Of a DNA stretch of 64,000 nt, positions 17,935 to 26,511 are shown piece by piece. The DNA is from Pontibacter amylolyticus. GTDB lineage: Bacteria > Bacteroidota > Bacteroidia > Cytophagales > Hymenobacteraceae. Both the position numbers and the translations under genes were made by a program. Each line of letters starts with the position of its first letter. The stretch's first letter is position 1. The notes beneath the pieces were generated by a model. It saw only the letters and a program-made list of their open reading frames with translations, ran no database searches and was not told the DNA's origin. The stretch spans positions 62,001 through 126,000 of the forward strand of contig NZ_BMFP01000006.1 in the NCBI RefSeq assembly GCF_014638845.1. The letters run 5' to 3'.

Positions 17935-18039
17935 TAAAGGACTTTTTGACAAAAGATTTTGTGACAAAGGACTGTTTTATTTAAAGGTATAATCGCCTGC
18001 GAGTGTCTTTTGTCCTTTGTCAAGCAGTCCTTTGTCAAT
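17935..18039. repeat. GACAAAGGAC palindromic element, copy 1
   Basis: Left arm (17935-17974) carries GACAAAAGA and GACAAAGGACTG; right arm (18005-18039) carries the complement, TTTTGTCCTTTGTCAAGCAG then TCCTTTGTCAA. It fills the spacer between two convergent genes and may terminate both. A second copy is at 35518-35662 and a half copy at 19760-19780. Confidence 0.65.
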
Positions 18040-18051
18040 ATACCATACCTG

Positions 18052-18426
18052 CTACAGCCGTTCTAGGTTGGTGCGGGTGCGCTCGCTGTCGGTCAGGTTG
18101 CCGGTGTTTACGGTGGTGGCGGGCTCAAACAGCAGCACCTCGGCCTCTTCCTGCGCCACCGGCCGGTGCTCGACGCCGCGCGGCACAATCAGAAACTCGC
18201 CCGGGTGCAGGGTAATCGTTTTGTCCCGGAATTCCATCTCAAAGCTGCCTTTTACAACCAGAAACAGCTCGTCTTCCTGCTCGTGGTGGTGCCAGTCGAA
18301 AGCACCCTTGAACTTAGCCAGCTTTACCTGCTGCCCGTTCAACTCCCCGGCTATGCGCGGATTCCAGTGATCCGGTATCAGGTCGAACTTCTCCGCCAGG
18401 TTCACTTTTTCTATTTTATGGTTCAT
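18052..18426 (-). CDS. Cupin-domain protein
   Basis: A 124-residue single-domain cupin (beta-barrel). Metal-ligand pattern is clear: first motif WHHHEQEDELFLVVKG (residues 45-60) and second motif LHPGEFLIVPRGVEHRP (73-89, H87). No catalytic partner or fused domain is present, so the role could be an enzyme, a sugar isomerase-like protein or a binding protein; close relatives are usually annotated only as cupins. It is transcribed divergently from the gene at 18536. Confidence 0.88.
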   Translation of the reverse strand: MNHKIEKVNLAEKFDLIPDHWNPRIAGELNGQQVKLAKFKGAFDWHHHEQEDELFLVVKGSFEMEFRDKTITLHPGEFLIVPRGVEHRPVAQEEAEVLLFEPATTVNTGNLTDSERTRTNLERL

Positions 18427-18470
18427 AAGCTAGTCGTTTTTTGAGAGGTGATGAATATCATTTAAATTTA

Positions 18471-18502
18471 TTTGGACTGATTCTAAATAGGCCTTACCTT
18501 TG
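18471..18502 (+). promoter_or_regulatory. Bacteroidota-type promoter
   Basis: TTTG at 18471-18474 and TACCTTTG at 18495-18502 are separated by 20 bases, a full match to the TTTG-N19-21-TAnnTTTG pattern of the Bacteroidota primary sigma factor. It lies 33 bases before the start codon at 18536. Confidence 0.75.
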
Positions 18503-18535
18503 TAGCGTTAGTTTATAGATACAAGCGCCACCACC

Positions 18536-18919
18536 ATGATAGCAGCGATAGCGAAGCCCGGAGAGACGATGACAGCAGCCCCTGAATTGGTCGAAATTTA
18601 TGCAAACGAAGCTGGAGCCGTATTCCAGTGCGATCGAAAGAACCGCCTGATGCTGTACTTCGCCGGAACGCTGAACGTGCTCAAGGTAGATACTTTTCTG
18701 CGTTTGAAGAAAGCCGTTGCAGGCATTGACCTGGAGCAAATGGCCGCTGACCCGTCCCGGTCCTCTGATTACGAAATTGTATCGATCTGCGGCTGCGACC
18801 GCTGCTTTATCTTGTCACTGACAGAGCTGTACGCCCTGCGTGACCTGTTGGCCGGTGCCAAGTTCAGCCTGGAGTTGAACCGACTGCTGCACGAGTGCCT
18901 GACCCCGATCGAAGCATAG
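18536..18919 (+). CDS. Small cysteine-containing protein, DUF6686-like
   Basis: A 127-residue cytosolic protein. The centre holds ICGCDRCFILSLTELYALRDLLAGAKFSLELN with cysteines 85, 87 and 90, a spacing that could bind metal. I recall similar proteins in Bacteroidota near iron genes (possibly DUF6686), but I cannot confirm the family. A start at 18569 (ATGACAGCAGCC) is also possible and would remove 11 residues. It stands directly before ferritin, after a clear promoter, which hints at an iron-related job; that is inference from position only. Confidence 0.75.
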   Translation: MIAAIAKPGETMTAAPELVEIYANEAGAVFQCDRKNRLMLYFAGTLNVLKVDTFLRLKKAVAGIDLEQMAADPSRSSDYEIVSICGCDRCFILSLTELYALRDLLAGAKFSLELNRLLHECLTPIEA

Positions 18920-19106
18920 CCTCACAACATCAGCTATACCTGCCAGCACAACCTTAGAGTTGTGCTTTTTTTATTTAGACTTTTTCTATATTTCGCCCCA
19001 TATGTCCATTTTCGGAACATTATACCTATCTTAATGGTAAGAATAAAGGACGCATGCTCTACTTGGGGCATGCCCTTAATGTAGAACGAAAAACACCCCT
19101 ATACCT

Positions 19107-19643
19107 ATGAAGGATTTATTAAGGCTAAGAACTTCACTTACCGAAGAGATAGAAAGAGTATTGAACGATCAGATTAAAATGGAGGGTGAGGCTTCGGCCA
19201 TGTACCTGGCCATGTCGGCCTGGTGCGACCGCAACGGCTTCGACTTCAGCGCAGGCTATTTCAAGAAGCAGTCGGATGAGGAGCGCGAGCACATGCTGCG
19301 TCTGTTCAAGTACGTGTCTGATATGGGCGGCCGTGCCGTTTCTCCGGACATCACGGGCGTTCAGATCGAATTCGAGTCTTTCAGAAGTGTGTTTGAGCAG
19401 GCGTTGCAGCAGGAGATTGCCGTAACGCAGTCCTTCAACCGCATGGCCGACAAGTGCATGAAGACGAAAGACTTTGTGACCTTCACGTTCCTGCAGTGGT
19501 TCCTGAAAGAGCAGATCGAGGAAGAGTATGTGGCCCGCCGTGCGCTCGAGCTGTTCGATGTGATAGGCGAGGAAGGAACAGGCCAGTACGAGATCGACAA
19601 GCGTGTGCCGAAGATCACCTACGAGGACACTTACGAAGGATAA
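19107..19643 (+). CDS. ftnA: Non-haem ferritin
   Basis: Iron-storage ferritin of 178 residues that oxidises Fe(II) and stores it as a mineral in a 24-subunit cage. The ferroxidase ligands align with the bacterial family: E26 (in MEGEASAMYLAMSAW), E59 and H62 (in DEEREHMLRLF), with further glutamates in QQEIAVTQSF and KEQIEEEY. The C-terminal tail is a little longer than in E. coli FtnA. It is followed by a strong intrinsic terminator, so it is probably transcribed alone or with the gene at 18536. Confidence 0.93.
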   Translation: MKDLLRLRTSLTEEIERVLNDQIKMEGEASAMYLAMSAWCDRNGFDFSAGYFKKQSDEEREHMLRLFKYVSDMGGRAVSPDITGVQIEFESFRSVFEQALQQEIAVTQSFNRMADKCMKTKDFVTFTFLQWFLKEQIEEEYVARRALELFDVIGEEGTGQYEIDKRVPKITYEDTYEG

Positions 19644-19660
19644 GCGAGCCCGACGAAAAC

Positions 19661-19700
19661 AGAAAAGCCTTTGGAGCAATCCAAAGGCTTTTCTGTTTTT
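19661..19700 (+). terminator. Intrinsic terminator after ferritin
   Basis: A perfect 14-base-pair stem (19661-19674 with 19681-19694), six-base loop and GTTTTT tail. Confidence 0.9.
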
Positions 19701-19759
19701 AGCCTATACCTGGGTAATGCCCAGAAGGTATAAGTTGCTGCAGCTATACCTGTTTAAAG

Positions 19760-19780
19760 CGTCTTTTGTCCTTTGTCAAA
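19760..19780. repeat. Half copy of the GACAAAGGAC repeat
   Basis: GTCTTTTGTCCTTTGTCAAA matches the right arm of the palindromic elements at 17935 and 35518 but has no opposite arm. Three TATACC motifs (19704, 19745, 19804) and one AGGTATA motif lie in the same 100-base spacer. Confidence 0.5.
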
Positions 19781-19802
19781 ATTTTTTTTGTCCCTGTTAC
19801 AG

Positions 19803-20087
19803 CTATACCTGTTCGTCTGATTTCAGGATATGCTCCTTGAATGTCTGGATAGCCTGCTCCTCGGTGGTATGGTGCAGCCACACGTTGTCCGGCTGAAAGC
19901 TCATGACGGGGGCGAAGTCACAGCGGTCGGTGCACTCGGTTTTCACGACTTCTACCTGCCCTTTCAGACCCATGTCTTTGATCATGTTGCGCAGCGTCTT
20001 GCCGATGTCCTTGCCGCCCTTCTTCTTGCATTTGCTACCCGTGCAGACATAAATCACTTTGTCTGGTACCTCGAATCCTTTGCTCAT
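19803..20087 (-). CDS. Thioredoxin-like [2Fe-2S] ferredoxin
   Basis: A 94-residue stand-alone ferredoxin of the thioredoxin fold, as in the NuoE-like and Shethna-type families. Cysteines C15 and C20 (YVCTGSKCKKKGG) and C52 and C56 (TECTDRCDFAP) give the C-x4-C ... C-x3-C cluster-binding pattern. It likely carries electrons in the cytoplasm; its partner is unknown. It sits between ferritin and a STAS-like protein, convergent with ferritin. Confidence 0.87.
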   Translation of the reverse strand: MSKGFEVPDKVIYVCTGSKCKKKGGKDIGKTLRNMIKDMGLKGQVEVVKTECTDRCDFAPVMSFQPDNVWLHHTTEEQAIQTFKEHILKSDEQV

Positions 20088-20166
20088 GTATAAGTTTGAA
20101 AGTGCTACCCTTTAAAGGGGAAAACCTGTGAATTAGTTCATGTACGTACAGCCGTACACCATCGGT

Positions 20167-20583
20167 TTAATTTTGCTGGCAGACTGTGAGCCATTCGCGC
20201 GCCTCGTCTATGTCCTGAAAGATGCGCATCTTAAAGCGTCCCCGCACCCGGTTCAGCATATCGGCAGAGGAAGCGGCTGCAAACGCCTCTGCGTTTGCGA
20301 CGTGGGCATAGTACTTCAGTCCGGCCTCTGCTGCCATGGGTATCCATACCTGCTCAATCCACTCCACCGACTCGTCCCACCGCCCCACCAGGTGGCGGTT
20401 GTCATTCAGTCCGCAGGAGGCTTTATGCTGCTTAATGGCTTCCAGAACGGCAAGGCTGCCCTGCTTTACGTTTTCAGGAGACACATAGCCGATCCAGTCG
20501 TTGTACACCCACTGGTGCTGCTGGTCGAAGTGGATGGTGAGGTAGGTTTTGCCGGTAGAAGAAGTAAGCTCCTGTACTTTCAT
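20167..20583 (-). CDS. STAS/SpoIIAA-like protein, paralogue 1
   Basis: A 138-residue soluble protein. Pattern of the family: TYLTIHFDQQHQWVYNDWIG, then an LNDNRHLVGRWDESVEWIEQ block with W/W spacing, GLKYYAHV and a final IFQDIDEAREWL. This aligns along its length with the protein at 50923-51402 (KWQG, LLNDKSEVTGDW, GLRYMAHV, AEEWL). I chose ATG 20583 because it follows a GGAGG-rich leader and a promoter; the upstream in-frame start adds 16 atypical residues. The function is not known; members are often read as sensors or anti-sigma partners, which is unproven here. Confidence 0.78.
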   Translation of the reverse strand: MKVQELTSSTGKTYLTIHFDQQHQWVYNDWIGYVSPENVKQGSLAVLEAIKQHKASCGLNDNRHLVGRWDESVEWIEQVWIPMAAEAGLKYYAHVANAEAFAAASSADMLNRVRGRFKMRIFQDIDEAREWLTVCQQN

Positions 20584-20633
20584 TTGGAGGAGGTTTATTA
20601 ATCTAGGTATAGCCAGGTGCAATATAGCCAATA

Positions 20634-20665
20634 CAAATTACGAAGTGGTTTTCTGCCAACTCAAA
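20634..20665 (-). promoter_or_regulatory. Candidate promoter for the STAS-like gene
   Basis: On the minus strand TTTG (20665-20662) is followed after 21 bases by TAATTTG (20640-20634), a -7 box with one base fewer than consensus, about 50 bases before the start codon. Confidence 0.5.
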
Positions 20666-20860
20666 AATCGGAAATTATCCTGCGGCTGATTTTTTCATAC
20701 GATAATATACTGCGCTACGATGTAAGGAACGAAGAGAAAAGGAAATGGGGGCCGAAGTGGTGTGAAAATTAGGCTTTCTCTGGTAACAGTTGTAAGTTAA
20801 ACCTTCGGATTGACCAATTGTCTAACCCCACATCTAACCTATCTTAACCTTAAAAGAAAC

Positions 20861-23332
20861 ATGCAAATCAAGACTCTGAGAACCCCGAAGCGATTGGCTG
20901 CTTCGCTGCTGAGCCTGTTGCTACTGGCGGGCGCTCCGGCTCCTGTCGTTTTTGCGCAGGACGGCAAGCAAGCCACCACCGGCTACCAGCGACCACCCGA
21001 GGCCATCGCCTCCATCATCGACGCACCTTCTACGCCGGGCGTCAGCATCAACTCCAAAGGCGACTGGATGCTGCTGCTCGAGCGGGCGGGCTACCCCAGC
21101 ATAGAGGAGCTGGCGCAACCCGAAAGCCGTCTGGCTGGTCTCCGCATAAACCCTGCCACAAACGGTCAGAGCCGTGCCACATTTATCAACAACATCAAGC
21201 TAAAGCAGGTAAATGGAGGGCAGGAGTTTGAACTGGCAGGGATACCGCAAAATGCGCAGATCTCCTACGTAACCTGGTCGCCGGACGAAAAGCAGATCGC
21301 CTTCACCATCACCAAAGCCAACGGCATTGAGCTGTGGGTGGCAGGTATAGCTGACCGGCAGGCGCGCAAGCTATCCGAAGCCACACTGAACGATGCGTAT
21401 AGCGGCCGTCCGTTTTCGTGGATGCCGGACAGCAAATCGCTGCTAGTGAAGTTCGTGGACGAGAAGCGCGGCGAAATGCCGAAAGCCAACCTAGTGCCGA
21501 CCGGCCCGAACATTCAGGAGAACATCGGCAAGGCAAACCCTTCTCGCACCTACCAGGACCTGCTCAAGAATAAGTACGACGAGCAGCTGTTCGATTACTA
21601 CATGCAGACCCAGCTCAAACTGGTGAGCCTAGATGGCAAGCAGCAGCCAGTTGGTCAGGCCGGCATCATCAAGAGTGCCGATGTGTCGCCGGACGGGCAG
21701 TTCCTGCTCGTAGAGACGATCCAGAAGCCATACTCATACCTGGTGCCGCACTATTACTTCCCTTATCATGTGGAGGTATGGGGCCGCGATGGCAAGGTGG
21801 TGAAGCAGCTGGCCCAGCTGCCACTGGCCGAAGACATTCCAATCGGTTTTGACAACGTGGCCAAAGGTCCGCGTGGCTACAGCTGGCGCCCTGACAAGCC
21901 CGCCACACTCTACTGGGCAGAGGCGCAGGACGGCGGTGATGCAACCAAGGAAGTAGCTGAGCGTGACGTGGTGTTTATGCTCGATGCGCCCTTCTCCGGG
22001 AAGCCTGCCAAACTGGCCGGTACCAAGTTCCGCTACCGTGGCGTGCAGTGGGGCAACAAGGACCTGGCTCTTATAAATGAGCGCCTCTGGAAGACCCGTA
22101 CGGAGCGTGTCGTGCGTGTGAATCCGTCGAAGCCTGCACAGACTGGCACGGTGCTGATCGAACGCTCTTACGAAGACGGTTACAGTGATCCGGGCAGCCC
22201 GGTGTATACCAAAAACCAATACGGACGCAGCGTGCTGCTGACCGACAAAAAAGGCGACAACATTTACATGATCAGTGAAGGCGGCTCTCCGGAAGGCAAC
22301 CGTCCGTTCCTGAGCGAGTTCAACCTGAAGTCGAAGAAGGCGAAGATCCTGTTCCGCTCTGAGGCGCCTTTTTACGAGCGCCCGGTAGATATCATCGACC
22401 TGAACAGCAAGCGGATCATCACCCGCCGCGAGTCGGAGCAGGAAGTGCCCAACTATTTTGTGCGCGACCTGAACAAGAAGAGCATGACGCAAGTGACCAA
22501 ATTCCCGCACCCATACCCGCAGCTGCAGGGCGTTCAGAAAGAGATGTTGCAGTACGAGCGTAACGATGGCGTGAAACTGACAGCGGTGCTATACCTGCCG
22601 AAGGACTATAAGAAAGAAAATGGTCCGCTTCCGATGCTGATGTGGGCGTATCCGCGTGAGTTCAAAAACGCAGCAGCTGCCGGACAGGTGAAGAGCTCGC
22701 CTTATGAGTTTACCCGTATCAGTTCTGGTTCGCCGTTGTTCTGGGTAACGCAGGGCTACGCAGTGCTCGACCGCACAGACTTCCCGATTGTAGGGGAGGG
22801 TGAAGCGCAGCCAAACGACACCTATGTGGAGCAGTTGGTAGCCAGTGCCAAAGCCGCCATCGACAAAACGGTGAGCATGGGTGTGGCGGATCCGAAACGC
22901 ATTGCCGTAGGCGGACACTCATATGGTGCTTTCATGACCGGCAACCTGCTGGCCCACTCTGATCTGTTTGCCGCAGGTATAGCCCGAAGCGGCGCCTACA
23001 ACCGTACGCTCACGCCGTTTGGTTTCCAGCAAGAGGAGCGCACCTACTGGCAGGCGCCGGAGGTATACAACCGTATGTCGCCCTTCTCAGCAGCTCACAA
23101 AGTAAAAACTCCGATCCTGCTGATCCACGGCGAGGCCGACAACAACTCCGGTACTTTCCCAGTGCAGAGTGAGCGCTTCTACAATGCCCTGAAAGGCCAC
23201 GGAGCCACAACGCGACTGGTGTTCCTGCCGCACGAAAGCCATGGCTACGCAGCGCGTGAGTCTATCCTGCACATGCTGTGGGAAATGGATACCTGGCTGA
23301 ACACCTACGTGAAGAACCGCCAGGTGCAGTAA
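20861..23332 (+). CDS. S9 family serine peptidase, glutamyl endopeptidase-like (S9D)
   Basis: Exported prolyl-oligopeptidase-type enzyme, 823 residues from the ATG at 20861, which starts a clean signal peptide (RLAASLLSLLLLAGAPAPVVFAQ). The N-terminal two thirds form a beta-propeller and the C-terminal third an alpha/beta hydrolase domain with the triad Ser in GGHSYGAFMTG (about 687), Asp in HGEADNNSG (about 757) and His in HESHGYAARE (about 792). The sequence resembles the chloroplast-type glutamyl endopeptidase branch. Probably periplasmic, cutting oligopeptides; transcribed alone. Confidence 0.9.
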   Translation: MQIKTLRTPKRLAASLLSLLLLAGAPAPVVFAQDGKQATTGYQRPPEAIASIIDAPSTPGVSINSKGDWMLLLERAGYPSIEELAQPESRLAGLRINPATNGQSRATFINNIKLKQVNGGQEFELAGIPQNAQISYVTWSPDEKQIAFTITKANGIELWVAGIADRQARKLSEATLNDAYSGRPFSWMPDSKSLLVKFVDEKRGEMPKANLVPTGPNIQENIGKANPSRTYQDLLKNKYDEQLFDYYMQTQLKLVSLDGKQQPVGQAGIIKSADVSPDGQFLLVETIQKPYSYLVPHYYFPYHVEVWGRDGKVVKQLAQLPLAEDIPIGFDNVAKGPRGYSWRPDKPATLYWAEAQDGGDATKEVAERDVVFMLDAPFSGKPAKLAGTKFRYRGVQWGNKDLALINERLWKTRTERVVRVNPSKPAQTGTVLIERSYEDGYSDPGSPVYTKNQYGRSVLLTDKKGDNIYMISEGGSPEGNRPFLSEFNLKSKKAKILFRSEAPFYERPVDIIDLNSKRIITRRESEQEVPNYFVRDLNKKSMTQVTKFPHPYPQLQGVQKEMLQYERNDGVKLTAVLYLPKDYKKENGPLPMLMWAYPREFKNAAAAGQVKSSPYEFTRISSGSPLFWVTQGYAVLDRTDFPIVGEGEAQPNDTYVEQLVASAKAAIDKTVSMGVADPKRIAVGGHSYGAFMTGNLLAHSDLFAAGIARSGAYNRTLTPFGFQQEERTYWQAPEVYNRMSPFSAAHKVKTPILLIHGEADNNSGTFPVQSERFYNALKGHGATTRLVFLPHESHGYAARESILHMLWEMDTWLNTYVKNRQVQ

Positions 23333-23358
23333 GGTATACCTATACCTTGCGTATAAAC

Positions 23359-23396
23359 AAAATGCCCCGGCCAAAAAGGTCGGGGCATTTTGTTTT
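23359..23396 (+). terminator. Intrinsic terminator between convergent genes
   Basis: AAAATGCCCCGGCC (23359-23372) pairs with GGTCGGGGCATTTT (23378-23391) around an AAAAA loop, followed by GTTTTT. It probably serves both the S9D gene and the cyclophilin gene. Confidence 0.88.
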
Positions 23397-23415
23397 TATA
23401 CCTGGTGTCAGATGC

Positions 23416-24183
23416 CTATTGGTTAATCGTCTTGATCGTGTGGGGCACGATATCACGTGGCCAGTTCTGCCCGTCCACTGGCTCTTCGGCGATCTTGTCC
23501 ACTACCTCCATCCCTTCTATTACCTCCCCAAACACCGTGTACTCCTGGTCCAGCGAGGGTTCACCACCGATCGTGGTATAGAGCGCAATCTGCTGTGGGG
23601 TATACTTCATGTTGTGCTTGGCCTCGAAAGCCCTTAGTTCCTGAACTGTTTTGGGCTCACCCTGCACAATGTAAAAGTTGTGTGAAGAAGACTCCTTCTC
23701 CGGGTTGCGCTCGTCGCCGTAGCGGGCCATGGCCAGAGCACCCCGCTTGTGGATGTATTTGGGGTTGAACTCCTGCGGAATCTTGTACGCCCCGTTTTTC
23801 AAGGTACGGGTATCAGAGTCGCCGCCCTGTACGGCAAATCCTTTGATGACCCGGTAAAACTCTCCCTGGTCATAAAACCCCGCTTTGGTAAGGCGCACGA
23901 AGTTGGCACGGTGCAGCGGCGTTTCAGGGTATAGCCGCAGCTTGATATCACCGTGACGCGTGCTGATGAGGATCAGGCTGTCGGCGTGTTCTTTTTCGTA
24001 GGCGGTCAGGATGGCGACGGCACTCTCTGAGGTGAGCGGCTCCAGCTTGGCATCCGTATCGGTCTCGCGATTCTCGGATTTGGTCTGTTCTTCTGTGTTA
24101 GGTTGACAGCCCGCTATACCTATGAGGAAGATCATCACGCAGAGGAGGGACTGAAGGAAGTGTGTTTTTTTCGAGTAGTTCAT
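23416..24183 (-). CDS. Cyclophilin-type peptidyl-prolyl isomerase lipoprotein
   Basis: Extracytoplasmic PPIase of 255 residues that speeds folding of exported proteins. A lipobox (FLIGIAGC, C26) follows a hydrophobic segment, so it should be lipid anchored. The cyclophilin domain spans about residues 70-250 with HRANFVRLTKAGFYDQGEFYRVIKGF, VQGGD, GALAMAR, SSSHNFYIV and YTVFGEVIEGMEVVDKIA. I chose the start at 24183, since the upstream in-frame extension (to 24249) has no signal-peptide character. It converges on the S9D peptidase. Confidence 0.9.
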   Translation of the reverse strand: MNYSKKTHFLQSLLCVMIFLIGIAGCQPNTEEQTKSENRETDTDAKLEPLTSESAVAILTAYEKEHADSLILISTRHGDIKLRLYPETPLHRANFVRLTKAGFYDQGEFYRVIKGFAVQGGDSDTRTLKNGAYKIPQEFNPKYIHKRGALAMARYGDERNPEKESSSHNFYIVQGEPKTVQELRAFEAKHNMKYTPQQIALYTTIGGEPSLDQEYTVFGEVIEGMEVVDKIAEEPVDGQNWPRDIVPHTIKTINQ

Positions 24184-24600
24184 AGTGGTGAGTTTAGTGC
24201 ATCTGTTAATATAGTGAACTGTAGGTATAGCATGCAAATAAAATTGCACTGGTGTCTTGTTAAAATAGGATTAAAATTTAACTTTTAAAGGATAGTGCTT
24301 CCTGAATACCAACTTTGTATTGCCAACAGCGTATAAAGCCGGCTTCAAATATTCTGATCCCTGCATACGCCCCTAAAAGTGCCTTGGTTGCCGTATGAAC
24401 GGCAATTTGCTTGCTAATTTCAGTGCAATTTAAATGTTATAACAACGTGTGGTCTGCAGCTATCGGCAAGTGTATTTCAAAAAAAAAATTTTAAAAAAAT
24501 TATACTTTTATTTGGATATATAAATATCATTCAATAGTTTGGCTTTCACTATCCTTATAATAAACCTTAAAACTTTAACTAACCTAACATTTTTGCAAGT
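24184..24600. other. AT-rich spacer with divergent promoters
   Basis: No gene. The right half is strongly AT-rich, with an A-tract and T-tract (24479-24505) that could bend DNA, just before the candidate promoter of the S8 peptidase. Confidence 0.5.
24511..24541 (+). promoter_or_regulatory. Candidate promoter for S8 peptidase
   Basis: TTTG (24511-24514), 20 bases, then TAGTTTG (24535-24541). The -7 box has one base fewer than TAnnTTTG. The A/T tracts upstream could act as an UP-like element, and the leader to the ATG at 24601 is about 50 bases. Confidence 0.5.
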
Positions 24601-25821
24601 ATGAAAAACACCTTACGCGTTAAGAACGTTCTGCGTTCTGTACTATTTGGCGCAGCTCTCTCTACTGCTGCCGTTTCGTTTACCTCTTGCGACTCTGAGG
24701 CCCCTGAAGCAACTGAAGTAGCAGAGAATTTACAGACTTCTACCCAAAATGGAGCTGTTATTAAGGGTCAGTACATTGTAGTATTTAAGAAAGATGCCAA
24801 TCAGCGTCTGGATGGTACTACTACCTATGCCGAGCGTGTAGGTGCAGTGCGTGAAATGGGCCAGGAATTACTTTCTTCAAATGGTATTGCCAATGCAACA
24901 ATAGAGCAGGCTTACGGTCAGGCGATACTGGGTGTGGCAGCTAAACTGTCGGATGACCAGGTGGATGCGCTCCGTAGCGATAGCCGTGTAGATTACATCG
25001 AGCCGGACAGAATTGTGATGCTAGCGAAGCCAGGAACAGGTGGCGGCGGTTCTGCAGGCCAGACAGTGCCTTACGGCATTGCCCGTGTGGGTTATGGTGA
25101 CGGTACCGGTAAAACTGCCTGGGTGATCGACTCAGGTATAGACCTGACGCACCCTGACCTGAATGTGGATGTAAACCGTAGCAGAACCTTCTTTACTTCA
25201 GGTAGAGATGCTAACGATGCGAATGATGGCAATGGCCATGGTACACACGTAGCAGGTACAATTGCTGCTAAAAACAACACCATTGGTGTGATCGGTGTAG
25301 CCCACGACGCAACGGTTGTAGCCGTTAAAGTACTTGACTCACGCGGTAGTGGTTCTTACTCTGGCGTAATTGCTGGTGTTGACTACGTAGCTTCGGCTGG
25401 TCAGTCTGGTGACGTGGCGAACATGAGCTTGGGTGGCCCAACTTCACAGGCATTGGATGATGCTGTGATCGCTGCTGCCAGCAAAGGCATTAAGTTCGCC
25501 CTGGCTGCCGGTAACGAGTCTACGCATGCTAACAACTCGTCTCCAGCCCGTGCTAACCACGCTAACATTTACACAGTTTCTGCCATGAACTCATCTGACT
25601 CATGGGCCAGCTTCTCTAACTATGGCAACCCGCCGGTTGACGTGTGCGCACCTGGTGTGAGCATCAACTCTACCTGGAAAGGTGGTGGTTATAACACGAT
25701 CAGCGGCACATCTATGGCGTCTCCGCACGTAGCAGGTCTCCTGCTGCACGGACCACTTAGAACAAGCGGCACTGTGAAGAACGATCCGGACGGAAACCCA
25801 GATCCAATTGCAGTGAAGTAA
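24601..25821 (+). CDS. S8 family serine peptidase (subtilase), lipoprotein
   Basis: Exported proteinase K-like peptidase of 406 residues. A lipobox-like FTSC (C30) ends the signal peptide; an I9 propeptide (YIVVFKKDANQRL to VDYIEPDRIV, about 57-140) acts as intramolecular chaperone; the triad is D177 (VIDSGID), H213 (GHGTHVAGT) and S371 (GTSMASPHVAG), with oxyanion N in AAGNES. The tail (GTVKNDPDGNPDPIAVK) is short, with no sorting domain. Many codons end in T, unlike neighbours, which may reflect high expression. Transcribed alone between promoter and terminator. Confidence 0.94.
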   Translation: MKNTLRVKNVLRSVLFGAALSTAAVSFTSCDSEAPEATEVAENLQTSTQNGAVIKGQYIVVFKKDANQRLDGTTTYAERVGAVREMGQELLSSNGIANATIEQAYGQAILGVAAKLSDDQVDALRSDSRVDYIEPDRIVMLAKPGTGGGGSAGQTVPYGIARVGYGDGTGKTAWVIDSGIDLTHPDLNVDVNRSRTFFTSGRDANDANDGNGHGTHVAGTIAAKNNTIGVIGVAHDATVVAVKVLDSRGSGSYSGVIAGVDYVASAGQSGDVANMSLGGPTSQALDDAVIAAASKGIKFALAAGNESTHANNSSPARANHANIYTVSAMNSSDSWASFSNYGNPPVDVCAPGVSINSTWKGGGYNTISGTSMASPHVAGLLLHGPLRTSGTVKNDPDGNPDPIAVK

Positions 25822-25846
25822 TCCGAACCGATATGGATAGTGATAC

Positions 25847-25876
25847 AAAACGGGCAGCTGAAAAGCTGCCCGTTTT
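25847..25876. terminator. Bidirectional intrinsic terminator
   Basis: AAAACGGGCAGCT (25847-25859), GAAA loop, AGCTGCCCGTTTT (25864-25876) and more T. It stands between the S8 gene and the convergent GNAT gene whose stop is at 25878. Confidence 0.9.
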
Positions 25877-25877
25877 T

Positions 25878-26381
25878 TTATGCCAAAGCTTTGCGCATCA
25901 CATAGTCGTTCATCCAGTAAGGCCCGATCGGGATGTCCTCCTCCAGCAGTACCTGATAGCCGCAGCGCTGATAAAAAGCTTTTGCATGGTTGTGCTTGTT
26001 TACATTCAGGTCCAGGTAACGGGCTCCTGCCTTCTTTACCCTTTCTTCCACCGCTGTCAGCAGTAAATTGCCCAGTCCCTCGCCCTGGCGTGAAGGGAGC
26101 AGGTATATCTTGTTGAGTTTGTATACAGCGTCTGAGGAATCTTTCATGGAATAGGCAGCAAAACCGATCGGCTCCGCAGCGTCCAGCAATAAAACAAAGC
26201 GTTGACCTTCCTGCATTTGCTGTTCCAGGGCTTCGTAGGTATAGATCACCTCAAACATGTAGTCAATCTGTTCCCGCGAGAGAATGGCACGATAAGTTGG
26301 TTCCCAGATGGCCTCGGCCAGCCGGTGAATGGTCGGTATGTCTGTGATCGTTGCTTCCCGGATGCTAAAGGTAGTGTTCAT
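25878..26381 (-). CDS. GNAT-family N-acetyltransferase
   Basis: A 167-residue acetyl-CoA-dependent acetyltransferase. The fold is visible from SIREATITDIPTIHRLAE through the acetyl-CoA loop LLPSRQGEGLGNLLLTAVEE (Q/R-x-x-G-x-G/A motif) to LDLNVNKHNHAKAFYQRCGY and the end MGYW-like IPIGPYWMNDYVM. The substrate (small molecule or protein N-terminus) cannot be read. It is a single-gene unit. Confidence 0.88.
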   Translation of the reverse strand: MNTTFSIREATITDIPTIHRLAEAIWEPTYRAILSREQIDYMFEVIYTYEALEQQMQEGQRFVLLLDAAEPIGFAAYSMKDSSDAVYKLNKIYLLPSRQGEGLGNLLLTAVEERVKKAGARYLDLNVNKHNHAKAFYQRCGYQVLLEEDIPIGPYWMNDYVMRKALA

Positions 26382-26477
26382 ATGCGCTTATGTTGCTGTG
26401 CTTGCAACGAAGATAGTTGCTCCCGTATAAAAAGCCAATGCCTGCTCGGATAGGTTTTCAGCTTAGGGCAGAAGTTA

Positions 26478-26485
26478 TACCTTTG
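26478..26485 (+). promoter_or_regulatory. Candidate -7 box for MDR reductase
   Basis: TACCTTTG, exact to TAnnTTTG, is preceded by TTTT rather than TTTG at the right distance (26455-26458, 19 bases) and followed 27 bases later by the ATG. The box overlaps one TATACC motif, and another follows at 26487. Confidence 0.45.
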
Positions 26486-26511
26486 TATACCTATACCTTA
26501 ACCCAACTACT

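Noticed and set aside
21734-22510. A 258-residue frame antisense to the S9D peptidase.
   Set aside because: It is a shadow within the beta-propeller region; no domain or start context.
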